A stretch of DNA of 64,000 bases from Ruminococcus sp. (GTDB taxonomy: Bacteria; Bacillota; Clostridia; Oscillospirales; Ruminococcaceae): NCBI GenBank assembly GCA_017519145.1, contig JAFWTA010000023.1, forward strand, positions 62,001 to 126,000, in the 5' to 3' direction. Shown one piece after another: positions 35,131 to 43,730 of the stretch. How positions within the stretch are numbered: position 1 is the stretch's first letter; every line of letters begins with the position of its first letter. Both the position numbers and the translations under genes were made by a program. The notes under the pieces are model-generated. The model saw only the letters and a program-made list of their open reading frames with translations. It had not been told where the DNA came from and did not search any database.

Positions 35131-35831
35131 GAAAGTTCGGACTTGATCCGCGTACAAAGCTGTTCATGATCTTTGCCATTTCGCTTATCGTTATGGTAAA
35201 TTCTTCCAATCCGCTGCAATGGGGGATACGCATACTGGTAACGGTCATTCCTATTATACTGATGATGCTTGAGGGGAAATTTGCGGCAGCAATTCGTTTT
35301 GCTGTACTTTATGCTGTTGCGGTGCTGCTGCAGATCTTTTTTCTGTCATCGGAGTCAAGCGGCATGATTTCAGCCTTGATAACAGGCTATTGCAGTATAT
35401 TTGCACAGTTTATGCCTGCAATGATAACCGCGTGTTACGCTATCAGGACCACAAAGATAAACGACTTTATGTCGGCAATGCAGAAAATGCACGTTCCTGA
35501 CAGTGTTTCCATATCGCTGGCTGTTGTAATGAGGTTCTTCCCGACTATCAAGGAAGAATACGGATATATAAATGACGCCATGCGTATGAGAGGTATTGCC
35601 ATGGGCGGCGGAAAGGTGAGCAAGATGGTGGAATACCGTCTTATTCCCGTCATGTTCTCCTGTGTGAATATAGGAGAGGAATTGTCGGCTGCGGCAGTTA
35701 CCAGAGGCCTTGGCGCACCGATAAAGCGTACAAGCGCCTGTGAACTCAGACTCACAGCTATGGACTATATAACTATGGCGGTGTTTGTATTATTGACGGC
35801 TGCATTCTTTGCGTCGAAATATATCGGGTGA
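35127..35831 (+). CDS. ECF transporter transmembrane T component (EcfT/CbiQ family)
   Basis: 234 aa, starting within the stop of the S-component gene (ATGA overlap). It begins GLDPRTKLFMIFAISLIVMV, typical of EcfT, has several membrane helices, and carries the coupling-helix region RFFPTIKEEYGYINDAMRMRGI that contacts the ATPases. It is the energy-coupling membrane scaffold between the S component and the fused ATPase next door. Confidence 0.88.
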   Translation: MRKFGLDPRTKLFMIFAISLIVMVNSSNPLQWGIRILVTVIPIILMMLEGKFAAAIRFAVLYAVAVLLQIFFLSSESSGMISALITGYCSIFAQFMPAMITACYAIRTTKINDFMSAMQKMHVPDSVSISLAVVMRFFPTIKEEYGYINDAMRMRGIAMGGGKVSKMVEYRLIPVMFSCVNIGEELSAAAVTRGLGAPIKRTSACELRLTAMDYITMAVFVLLTAAFFASKYIG

Positions 35832-35838
35832 TGTACAT

Positions 35839-37344
35839 ATGATAAGTATTAAAGATGTGAACTTTTGCTACAAGGGCTCACAGGAGGCAGGCCTTCATGA
35901 CTTCTCCCTTGATATCGGCGAAGGCGAGGCGGTACTGCTCTGCGGCGCATCGGGCTGCGGCAAGACCACTATACTCCGCCTTATAAACGGACTCATCCCA
36001 CACTACTATAAAGGCGAGCTTGAGGGAAGCATCAGCGTAAACGGCAGGAACGTGCCTGAAAGCGAGCTCTATGAGCTGGCAAGCGTTGTGGGCACAGTTT
36101 TCCAGAATCCCAGAAGCCAGTTCTTCTCAGTGGATACGGACGGCGAGATCAATTTCGGAAACGAGAATTTAGGACTTGCTCCCAAGGAGATAGTCAGAAG
36201 AAAAAAAGAAGTTGTCAGCGAGCTTGATCTTGAACCTCTGCTCGGGAAAAGCCTGTTTGAGCTCTCGGGCGGGGAAAAGCAGAAGATAGCCTGCGCAGGA
36301 GTATCTGCACTGATGCCTGATATAATGCTGCTTGACGAACCCTCCTCAAACCTCGACTGGAAAGCTATCGGCGAGCTGAAAGAAGTCATAAAATGCTGGA
36401 AAGCCAAGGGCAAGACCATAGTTATCTCGGAGCACAGGCTCTGGTATGTGAAGGATATCGTTGACAGAGTCATATTCATGAAAGACGGCAGGATAGAACA
36501 TCAGTGGAACAAGGAGGAGTTCGGCAGCCTTACGGCGCAGGAGCTCTGTTCCTACGGACTTCGTCCTACCTCTGTGGAAGAAAAGTATATCAAGGAATTC
36601 GGAGACGGTATTTTTTCAGCGGATGATAAAACGGAAAATGGCAGTATCGAGCGATATGAGAACAGTATCACTCTGAAGGATATGTTCTTTACCTATGATA
36701 TACCGAAATACTTTTTTAAGAAGAAAAAGCTGAATGCAGCCGATTCGGCTGATTACACTCTGGCAATACCCGAGCTTGAACTTCCCCGCGGAAAGGTCAT
36801 CGGACTTATCGGCAGGAACGGTGCAGGAAAAACGACGTTCCTGAGGTGTATCTGCGGACTTGAAAAGGACTGTACACTGAAGATAACTGCCGATGGCGAT
36901 ACATTATCCGGAAAGCGCATTATGAAAAAGTGTTATATGGTAATGCAGGATGTGAACCATCAGCTGTTCACGGACAGCGTAAGGGCAGAGGTAATGCTCT
37001 CTATGGATGATGAGGATAAGGAAAAAGCCGACAGTATCATAGGTGATCTCGGACTTAGCGGATATGAGGAAACTCATCCCATGGCTCTGTCGGGCGGACA
37101 GAAACAGCGCGTAGCCATCGCGTCCGCACTTGCGGCGAACAGCGAGATACTGCTTTTTGACGAGCCCACTTCGGGTCTTGACCGTGCGCACATGACAGCG
37201 GTCGCGGAAATGCTGGCTGAGCTTGCAAAGGACAACAGGGTAGTTATCGTATCGACCCACGATCCCGAGCTGATCTCTCTTTGCTGCGATTATACGCTGT
37301 GCATTGAAAAAGGCAGGCTGAAGTACCTGAGAAAATGTCAGTAA
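35839..37344 (+). CDS. ECF transporter fused double ATPase (A components)
   Basis: 501 aa from the ATG at 35839; an in-frame TTG at 35809 overlaps the T gene and is less likely. Two ABC ATPase domains are joined: the first has GASGCGKTT (residues ~36-44), LSGGEKQK and LLDEPSS; the second has GRNGAGKTT (near 330), LSGGQKQR and LFDEPTS. A single protein therefore replaces the usual EcfA/EcfA' pair. It is the last gene of the three-gene importer; a terminator follows at 37365. Confidence 0.9.
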   Translation: MISIKDVNFCYKGSQEAGLHDFSLDIGEGEAVLLCGASGCGKTTILRLINGLIPHYYKGELEGSISVNGRNVPESELYELASVVGTVFQNPRSQFFSVDTDGEINFGNENLGLAPKEIVRRKKEVVSELDLEPLLGKSLFELSGGEKQKIACAGVSALMPDIMLLDEPSSNLDWKAIGELKEVIKCWKAKGKTIVISEHRLWYVKDIVDRVIFMKDGRIEHQWNKEEFGSLTAQELCSYGLRPTSVEEKYIKEFGDGIFSADDKTENGSIERYENSITLKDMFFTYDIPKYFFKKKKLNAADSADYTLAIPELELPRGKVIGLIGRNGAGKTTFLRCICGLEKDCTLKITADGDTLSGKRIMKKCYMVMQDVNHQLFTDSVRAEVMLSMDDEDKEKADSIIGDLGLSGYEETHPMALSGGQKQRVAIASALAANSEILLFDEPTSGLDRAHMTAVAEMLAELAKDNRVVIVSTHDPELISLCCDYTLCIEKGRLKYLRKCQ

Positions 37345-37364
37345 AATGCTCATAGAAAAAACAG

Positions 37365-37397
37365 ACATCGTACAATATCCATTGTACGATGTTTTTT
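37365..37397 (+). terminator. Terminator of the ECF operon
   Basis: Perfect 12-bp stem ACATCGTACAAT/ATTGTACGATGT with a 4-base loop, followed by TTTTTTATTT. Confidence 0.9.
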
Positions 37398-37421
37398 ATT
37401 TGCCGGTGATATTTCCGGCGA

Positions 37422-37450
37422 TTGACCTTTTATGCGCTCTGTGATATAAT
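37422..37450 (+). promoter_or_regulatory. Promoter of the response regulator gene
   Basis: TTGACC (37422-37427), 17-base spacer, TATAAT (37445-37450), 33 bp before the ATG with GGAGG between. Confidence 0.75.
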
Positions 37451-37483
37451 GTTAACGGCAAACACTATATTCGGAGGAACGCT

Positions 37484-38170
37484 ATGAAAAAGATACTGAC
37501 AGCCGAGGATGACAGGGAGATAAACCGCCTTATCTGCGAATATCTGTCCTCACAGGGCTTTGAGACGCTGTCCGCACTGAACGGTCTGGACGCGGTGCGC
37601 ATGGTGCGCGAGCAGGAGGACATATCCCTGCTGATACTTGATCTTATGCTGCCGTTCCAAAGCGGTGACATGGTGCTGACAAAGATACGGGAGTTCACGG
37701 ATATTCCCGTTATCGTGGTCTCGGCAAAGAGCGATACGCGCTCCAAGATAGACCTGATAAGAATGGGCGCGGACGACTATCTGACCAAGCCCTTTGATCT
37801 TGACGAGCTGCTTGTTCGTGTGGAGGCTGTGCTGCGCAGATATGACGCAAAGTCCGTGCATGACGAGGTGAACCTGCTTACCTGCAAGAACCTTACCCTT
37901 GATATTACCGCAGGCACAGCCAGCGTCAGCGGAAGCGCCCTTTCCCTGACGAGCAAGGAGTTCTCCATACTGGAGCTCATGCTGCAAAATCCCCGGAAGC
38001 TGTGGTCAAAGGCGAACCTTTTTGAGAGCGTATGGGGAGAGTCATACATAAGCGACGACAAGACCGTTAAGGTGCATATGAGCAATATCCGTCAGAAGCT
38101 TAAAAAGTTGGACCCCGACAACGAATATATCGAGACTGTCTGGGGAATGGGCTATCGTCTCATAACTTGA
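37484..38170 (+). CDS. OmpR-family response regulator
   Basis: 228 aa. Receiver domain with acidic pair ED(8-9)D, phosphorylation Asp53 (LLILDLMLP) and KPF lysine; C-terminal winged helix (LTSKEFSILELML… YIETVWGMGYRL). It is the first gene of a unit that continues with an ABC ATPase, an ABC-2 permease and a histidine kinase, the layout seen for antibiotic- or peptide-sensing transport systems. Phased TTRACM repeats start at its stop codon and lead to the transporter gene, a likely target of this regulator. Confidence 0.9.
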   Translation: MKKILTAEDDREINRLICEYLSSQGFETLSALNGLDAVRMVREQEDISLLILDLMLPFQSGDMVLTKIREFTDIPVIVVSAKSDTRSKIDLIRMGADDYLTKPFDLDELLVRVEAVLRRYDAKSVHDEVNLLTCKNLTLDITAGTASVSGSALSLTSKEFSILELMLQNPRKLWSKANLFESVWGESYISDDKTVKVHMSNIRQKLKKLDPDNEYIETVWGMGYRLIT

Positions 38171-38206
38171 CATATTCTTGACCATTCGCTTAACCTTTTC
38201 TTTACA
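38167..38206 (+). promoter_or_regulatory. Phased direct repeats, likely response-regulator sites before the ABC genes
   Basis: TTGACA (38167), TTGACC (38178), TTAACC (38190) and TTTACA (38201) recur at 11, 12 and 11 bp, one helical turn each. TAGAAT at 38216-38221 could be the -10 and has no good -35, as expected of an activator-dependent promoter. Confidence 0.55.
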
Positions 38207-38252
38207 CTTGCCTGTTAGAATAGGATCAACGAAGACGAAAGGGGGCGGCGCT

Positions 38253-39167
38253 ATGGGAAATAGCGTGATAACTATGACAAACATCACCAAGCGCTTCAAA
38301 AAAGCCGAGGTGGTGAAGGATTTCAGCCTTGATGTAAAAAAAGGGAGTATTACGGGACTCATCGGTCCCAACGGTGCAGGCAAGACCACTATAATGAAGA
38401 TACTTGCGGGACTTATGTTCCAGACCTCGGGGGAGCTGAGCTTCTACGGAAGCCGCGATGATCTTGACCTGAACCGCAGACGCATGAGCTTCATGATAGA
38501 GGCTCCCATAGTGGACTACAACATGACCGCATACGAAAACCTGAACTATGTGCGCTATGTAAGGGGCTATCCCGATAAAAAGCGCATAGACGAGGTGCTT
38601 GACATCGTGGATCTGAAGGACACTGGCAGGAAGAAGGCACTCAAGTTCTCTCTTGGCATGAGGCAGAGACTGGGCATTGCAATGGCTCTCCTTACAAAGC
38701 CAGAGGTGCTGGTGCTGGACGAGCCCGTAAACGGTCTTGACCCCGAGGGCATAGTAGAGGTAAGACATATACTGCAAAAGCTTTCTGAGGATCAGGGCGT
38801 CACCATACTCATATCAAGCCATCTGCTGTCCGAGCTTTCTGAGCTCTGCACGGACTTCTCCATAATCAACAAGGGACAGCTTGTGGAAAATCTCAGCCTT
38901 GAGGAGCTTCACAACAGGTGCCGCAGCCACATAGTGCTAAGGACAAACAACACCGAAAAGACCGCAGCCGTGCTTGAGGATAAGCTTTCCATCGGCAGCT
39001 ACAAGGTGCTCCAGAGCGGAGACATCGAGATATATGAGCAGCTTGACGCGGTGGAGCGAATTTCCAAGACCGTTACCGACAGCGGCTGCATAATCACCAA
39101 GCTTTACGAATCGGGACAGTCCCTTGAGGACTATTATCTTGAAAAGGTAGGTGGCAGCCATGAGTAA
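38253..39167 (+). CDS. ABC transporter ATPase (lantibiotic/bacitracin-resistance type)
   Basis: 304 aa from the ATG at 38253, preceded by AAAGGGGGCGG; a longer frame from 38178 runs through the promoter repeats. Walker A GPNGAGKTT, signature FSLGMRQRLG, Walker B VLVLDEPVNGLDP, H-loop ISSHLLSE: the BcrA/SpaF-like family with its extra C-terminal region. It works with the permease encoded next, whose start overlaps its end. The likely role is export of, or immunity to, a peptide or other membrane-active compound. Confidence 0.88.
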   Translation: MGNSVITMTNITKRFKKAEVVKDFSLDVKKGSITGLIGPNGAGKTTIMKILAGLMFQTSGELSFYGSRDDLDLNRRRMSFMIEAPIVDYNMTAYENLNYVRYVRGYPDKKRIDEVLDIVDLKDTGRKKALKFSLGMRQRLGIAMALLTKPEVLVLDEPVNGLDPEGIVEVRHILQKLSEDQGVTILISSHLLSELSELCTDFSIINKGQLVENLSLEELHNRCRSHIVLRTNNTEKTAAVLEDKLSIGSYKVLQSGDIEIYEQLDAVERISKTVTDSGCIITKLYESGQSLEDYYLEKVGGSHE

Positions 39168-39900
39168 TTACATAAAAGCAGAGCTTTACCGCATAACAAG
39201 AGGAAAAGGCATACTGACATACATACTGCTTGTATGCGGCGCACTGACGCTTATCTTAGGAACCTTCATGTCGGATCCCCTTCATCCCACCTATAAGGTG
39301 GCAGCCGGCAGCTTTCCAATGATGGCATGCATGATGACATTGGTTGCAGGATCACTATTAGGAAAGCATTACACAAACCGCACCGCACACTACGAAATAA
39401 TGGACGGCGCAAACGTCCACAAGCTCATATGGTACAGGATAATAGTATACACATCGCTTCTTACGGTGCTTTACTTTATTCCCCTGAGCCTGATAATGCT
39501 GATATATTCACTTAATATGAAGACTATTATGGCTATTGCGCTGCTTTATATCGTTTTTCTGAGAATGACAATGTTTGTCATCGGCATATCCATGACAATA
39601 AAGACAGGAGAAGGCGTCATTTTAGCGTATTGCAGGGTAATTCTGGAGGATATCGTCGCAATGCTGGGGCTTGCTTCAAATGAAGGCGCAGTTATCTCAA
39701 TGTCTGATACTGCTGTTGCCATATTCGGGTGGTTCCCTGCAACGGAATGTACACTGGCGGCAAACGGCTACCTCAGCGGAGGACTTGTGGTAAAGGCACT
39801 CATCGGCTTCATCATTGAGTTTGCAATAATGTACGCTCTTGCCTATACGTCCCACAAGAGAAAGTGGTATGTAAGGACAACTATCGGCGGTCACGTTTAA
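39160..39900 (+). CDS. ABC-2 type permease
   Basis: 246 aa from the ATG at 39160, eight bases inside the ATPase gene. About six hydrophobic helices (GILTYILLVCGALTLILGTF, MMACMMTLVAGSLLG, LLTVLYFIPLSLIMLIY, IALLYIVFLRMTMFVIGISM, …FIIEFAIMYALAY) fit the short permeases of lantibiotic-immunity transporters. It is the membrane partner of the ATPase just upstream. Confidence 0.8.
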   Translation: MSNYIKAELYRITRGKGILTYILLVCGALTLILGTFMSDPLHPTYKVAAGSFPMMACMMTLVAGSLLGKHYTNRTAHYEIMDGANVHKLIWYRIIVYTSLLTVLYFIPLSLIMLIYSLNMKTIMAIALLYIVFLRMTMFVIGISMTIKTGEGVILAYCRVILEDIVAMLGLASNEGAVISMSDTAVAIFGWFPATECTLAANGYLSGGLVVKALIGFIIEFAIMYALAYTSHKRKWYVRTTIGGHV

Positions 39901-39930
39901 AACACAGATAAAGAAAAGGAGGTTCGCGCT

Positions 39931-40827
39931 ATGGAAATTTTACTTGGAGCAGTCTGCGTGTGCCTCCTTGTTCTTTCGGCAGTGCTGCTGCGGAAATATC
40001 TGTCCTTGAAGCGTAATATCCGCAGCTTCTCACAGGAGCTGGAAAAACTGAAGGACAGCGGCTACAGCCAGCCTCTGAAGGTGTCGGACTTCGACAAGGA
40101 CATAGTTGGGCTGGCGGTAAAGGTTAACGAACACACCGATATCCAGCGGAAACTTGCCATGGAATACGAGGAGAGCAGGCGGCAGCTGAGCACAGTAATA
40201 TCAGGTATCTCCCACGACTTCCGCACACCGCTGACAGCTTCGCTGGGCTATCTGCAAATGATAGAGAAAAGCGGCGGACTTACGGGAAAAAATGCGGAAT
40301 ATCTCAGTATCGCCATGGAGAAAAACCGCTATCTCAAGGAGCTCTCAGACGAGTTCTTCGAGCTTACCAAAACAGAGAGCGGCGGCGAGGTGCCTGACTA
40401 TGAGGAGATAAATCTCAGCAATATCCTGACGGAAACGGTTCTGGAGCAGCATGACTGGATATCACAGCGGAACATCTCCGCGGATATAGATATTGTCGAC
40501 GGCATAATTATCAGCGCCGACAGCAGAAGTCTCACAAGGATACTGAACAATCTCATGTCAAATGCTCAGAAATATGCAGAGGACCGCGTTGCGGTAACTC
40601 TGTGCCAAGAGGGTGAGCAGGTAAAGCTTTCGGTGGAAAATACTGTTGGAGACAGCGCTTCTGTGGATATCGGCAGGGTATTTGAGCCGTTTTACCGTAT
40701 GGACTCCCGTACCTCAAAGGGCTCCGGACTGGGACTATATGTGGTGAAGCTCCTCTGCGGCAGACTTGGCTGGGATGTTGCCGCAGAATTAAACGGGGAT
40801 GTTTTTGCCGTCAGGATAATAATATGA
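39931..40827 (+). CDS. Sensor histidine kinase
   Basis: 298 aa; AAAGGAGG site. One N-terminal membrane helix (residues ~3-21) and almost no outside loop, then a coiled stretch, H-box SGISHDFRTPL (His95), N-box (LNNLMSNAQKYAE) and G-box (GSGLGLYVVKLL). Lack of a sensor domain suggests it senses through the neighbouring transporter or within the membrane, as in Bce-like and lantibiotic systems. Its partner is the response regulator at 37484. Confidence 0.9.
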   Translation: MEILLGAVCVCLLVLSAVLLRKYLSLKRNIRSFSQELEKLKDSGYSQPLKVSDFDKDIVGLAVKVNEHTDIQRKLAMEYEESRRQLSTVISGISHDFRTPLTASLGYLQMIEKSGGLTGKNAEYLSIAMEKNRYLKELSDEFFELTKTESGGEVPDYEEINLSNILTETVLEQHDWISQRNISADIDIVDGIIISADSRSLTRILNNLMSNAQKYAEDRVAVTLCQEGEQVKLSVENTVGDSASVDIGRVFEPFYRMDSRTSKGSGLGLYVVKLLCGRLGWDVAAELNGDVFAVRIII

Positions 40828-40866
40828 AAGCCTTCTTCGGTCTGTACCACCGTGGAAGGCTTTTTT
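40827..40866 (+). terminator. Terminator after the histidine kinase
   Basis: AAAGCCTTC and GAAGGCTTTTTT arms with a 19-base loop, starting right at the stop codon. Confidence 0.75.
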
Positions 40867-41085
40867 GTACCGATCTATATACCTGCACGAAATGCAACAT
40901 CATTGCGCGATCGGCTATTCTTGCCGTGCCTTAGCCTTTTTTCATATTTCAAGATCTGAATGATAACTATATAAATATTATATGTATCGATACTCCTGCT
41001 GAATAATGCTGACGGGCGGCAGTATGCCCTTTTTTTGCATTGTTCGGCTTATTATTTTTATATACGGGAAAAAGTATGATTTTTC
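40867..41085. other. AT-rich intergenic region
   Basis: No gene, strong hairpin or repeat seen. It ends at the promoter of the secreted protein gene. Confidence 0.5.
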
Positions 41086-41114
41086 TTTACAAAACGGGAG
41101 CCTTGTGTTATAAT
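41086..41114 (+). promoter_or_regulatory. Promoter of the secreted HExxH protein gene
   Basis: TTTACA (41086-41091), 17-base spacer, TATAAT (41109-41114), giving a ~90-nt leader. Confidence 0.75.
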
Positions 41115-41149
41115 GCCATTTACAAGTCTGTCTGAAAGAAACATAACAC

Positions 41150-41180
41150 TACAGGTAAAGCGTAATACGCTATACCTGTA
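41150..41180 (+). promoter_or_regulatory. 5' leader hairpin
   Basis: TACAGGTA…TACCTGTA outer arms and AGCG…CGCT inner arms around a TAATA loop, about 30 nt before the start codon. It has no T-tail, so it may stabilise the messenger or affect translation. Confidence 0.5.
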
Positions 41181-41209
41181 AAATTTACTATCAAAAGGAG
41201 AATCAGAAA

Positions 41210-43483
41210 ATGCGAAAGAATATAAAAAGATCTTTAGCAGCAGTTGCAGCATCTGTTTTAGCATTATCAGGACTGCCCACCGCAGTATCATCGATAAATG
41301 CAAATGCAGAGTCCTATTCAATGGACGAGTTAGCCAAGGAGCTTGAGGAGCTCGGCAGACTCCAGGATCTTGCGATCTCAGATTATTATGACCAGGGCGA
41401 AACAAGCTTTTCGGTACCTGCCAAGCTTGACGTACTGATCGTAAAGTGCAGCGACGTTACAATGTATGATATGCCGTCAAACAATCACTTCATCTTAACT
41501 CAGGGTTCTGACACAGACAGAGTCATCGACCATGGTGTTGACAGATTCAAGGAGACCGTTGAGGAAATGACAAATTACAGTCTGGAGATCAATCCCACTA
41601 CAGTATGGGTTAACGATCCACTCAGCGTTCCTAAGGGCGGCTATGGCTACGATACTATCAAGGACAGTATCTCCAAGCCCATTCCTGTTGAGCAGTACGA
41701 CTGCGTATTTTTCTTTGACGCAAAGCAGCCTTCGGGATACAGCGTGACCGGCAAGAATGTTATCAGTTCAGGTTACGGCGAGTCTTACATCATCCCCATT
41801 GATGTAGCCGGAGAGATCGAGAGACTCAACAGAGGTGCTTCAATTGAGGAAGAAAGAAGTCAGCAGTGGACCTGCGGCTGGATGACACATGAGTGGATCC
41901 ACCAGATCGACAGAACAGCCCGTGATATTGTAGGCGATGATCGTTTCCCCATGTGCCATGACTACCAGATAAACGGCGTTACAAATTTCGCTGCTCTCAC
42001 AAAGACTGTTGAGAACGGAGTTACCTATCTGACCAACAATTATAACGGTCTCAAGTGGAAGTACGAGGCAGGAAGATATCCCGACTTTATCGGCGACTAC
42101 TATGAGGCACTGTTGAGCGGTGAGGTCATCGACACCCTTGACGGCAACAAGAAGAAGGGTATGACTCCTGCTATCTGGCAGTTCATCTGCTCAGACGTAA
42201 AGCTCGGAACATACACATTCAAGAATACAGCCACCAACAAGTATCTTTATGCAGGCGATGAGAACGATGATTTCGGTGCATCAGCACTTAAAACAGCAGC
42301 TAATGCCGATCTCTTCTCCGCAAATACAAGCTGGGATCTCGTATACGACTACACATCAGACGTAAGAGGAACCTGCCGACTCATTCCTTCCAAGGACAAG
42401 GGTCAGCTCATGAGAGCAGAGACAAGTTCAAATCCTCGGATCCGCTCCGCAGCTCTTTACAGATATGCATGGGGTGCAGATCCTACACCTACCAAGAACT
42501 TCTCATTCAATATCGAAAGAGATGCAGACGGCAAGTACCAGATAAAGAGCACTCTCAGCACACTTGACGGTTATGCTCTCCGTGACAACGGAAACAGCGG
42601 CGTTGAGTTCAGCTCCACAAACAGCAACAACAAGTGGGAGCTCACAAGAGTAAACGCAAAGAACGGAGTTTACTATATCAAGAACCTCGAAAAGAGAGGT
42701 GCTCTTACATTAAAGGACAACAACTCTGCGGCTGATATCCAGTGGTTCTCAAAGGATAATGGCAACGACAGACAGGCATGGACTATCAATGAATACGGCA
42801 GCGGTCTGTACACTATCTCATCTGCTGTATCAGGCACAAACCGTTTCTTCACTGCTTCAGGCAGCAACCTTACACTGACAGGCGAGAGCTCAACACTTAA
42901 CAACAATCAGCTCTGGCAGCTCAGAAAGAACGCAAGCGGCTTCTACACACTGGTATCCAAGGCTGATCCCGGACGCTGCATCGCATGGAATGAAAGCAGC
43001 AAGAAGCTGGTGCTTCAGAGTATCAGCGGTTCAAGACCTCAGACATGGGATATCGGTCAGATAGTACAGACACCTGCTATCACAGACGGATATTACTACA
43101 TCAAGACATCGGATAACAAGTACCTCAGCTGGAACGACAGCAATTACAACGTGACCAAGTCAACTACACCCTGTATGTGGAAGCTGACAGACAAGGGCAA
43201 CGGCTACTACTGGGCAGAGACCAGCACAGGCAATGCCATCAGATTCCTTGATGTTTTATGGTCGGTAAATGATGAGGGTACACGCATCCGTATCTGCACA
43301 GATACAAATCTCTGCGGCGATCCCGAGGGAGCAAGCTACGCTCAGCACTGGGCATTTGTTCAGAATGCAGATGGTACATTCAGGATCATGCCTAAGCTTT
43401 CATTTGCAAGAGGACTTAGAGTTGAGGACACAAGAGCATATCTCTCAAGTGTGCCCGACAACTTCACTTTAATTGCAGCATAA
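41210..43483 (+). CDS. Secreted putative zinc metallopeptidase with ricin-type lectin region
   Basis: 757 aa with AAAAGGAG upstream. Signal peptide (MRKNIKRSLAAVAASVLALSG…, likely cut after ANA near residue 33). The middle part has HEWIH at 227-231, an HExxH zinc-site pattern, within GWMTHEWIHQIDR; no further metal ligand can be assigned with certainty. Residues ~340-757 contain repeated KYLxxxDxN/W-type beta-trefoil units (TNKYLYAGDEN, DNKYLSWNDS, QxW motifs) like ricin-B carbohydrate-binding domains. The combination suggests an extracellular enzyme held to glycan or glycoprotein. It is a single-gene unit with its own promoter and terminator. Confidence 0.75.
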   Translation: MRKNIKRSLAAVAASVLALSGLPTAVSSINANAESYSMDELAKELEELGRLQDLAISDYYDQGETSFSVPAKLDVLIVKCSDVTMYDMPSNNHFILTQGSDTDRVIDHGVDRFKETVEEMTNYSLEINPTTVWVNDPLSVPKGGYGYDTIKDSISKPIPVEQYDCVFFFDAKQPSGYSVTGKNVISSGYGESYIIPIDVAGEIERLNRGASIEEERSQQWTCGWMTHEWIHQIDRTARDIVGDDRFPMCHDYQINGVTNFAALTKTVENGVTYLTNNYNGLKWKYEAGRYPDFIGDYYEALLSGEVIDTLDGNKKKGMTPAIWQFICSDVKLGTYTFKNTATNKYLYAGDENDDFGASALKTAANADLFSANTSWDLVYDYTSDVRGTCRLIPSKDKGQLMRAETSSNPRIRSAALYRYAWGADPTPTKNFSFNIERDADGKYQIKSTLSTLDGYALRDNGNSGVEFSSTNSNNKWELTRVNAKNGVYYIKNLEKRGALTLKDNNSAADIQWFSKDNGNDRQAWTINEYGSGLYTISSAVSGTNRFFTASGSNLTLTGESSTLNNNQLWQLRKNASGFYTLVSKADPGRCIAWNESSKKLVLQSISGSRPQTWDIGQIVQTPAITDGYYYIKTSDNKYLSWNDSNYNVTKSTTPCMWKLTDKGNGYYWAETSTGNAIRFLDVLWSVNDEGTRIRICTDTNLCGDPEGASYAQHWAFVQNADGTFRIMPKLSFARGLRVEDTRAYLSSVPDNFTLIAA

Positions 43484-43550
43484 TAAAGAAAACAGTTTTA
43501 TTACTCGGTATTCAGACAGACCTTGTAGCGAAAAATAAATAGTATGGATA

Positions 43551-43582
43551 AGCAGTGCTGCTGATCGCAGCACTGCTTTTTT
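43551..43582 (+). terminator. Terminator of the secreted protein gene
   Basis: AGCAGTGCTGC/GCAGCACTGCT perfect stem with a 5-base loop and a T-tail. Confidence 0.9.
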
Positions 43583-43654
43583 GTGCAGTTCTGACTAATG
43601 GTAGGGGAGTTTACAGTGCGTTTTGCCGAAAAAGCGAAACTTGAGGGAAATATA

Positions 43655-43704
43655 TTGACACAGTGTCAGAATGGCGCTATAATATCATTAATGACACAGT
43701 GTCA
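43655..43704 (+). promoter_or_regulatory. Promoter with two identical palindromic operators (tetR/redox operon)
   Basis: TTGACA (43655-43660), 17-base spacer, TATAAT (43678-43683). The 13-bp palindrome TGACACAGTGTCA occurs at 43656-43668, overlapping the -35, and again at 43692-43704 downstream of the -10; both are followed by GAATG. A repressor on these would block the promoter; the TetR encoded 27 bp further on is the obvious candidate. Confidence 0.85.
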
Positions 43705-43730
43705 GAATGATACAAAAGGGGGGCATTGAA

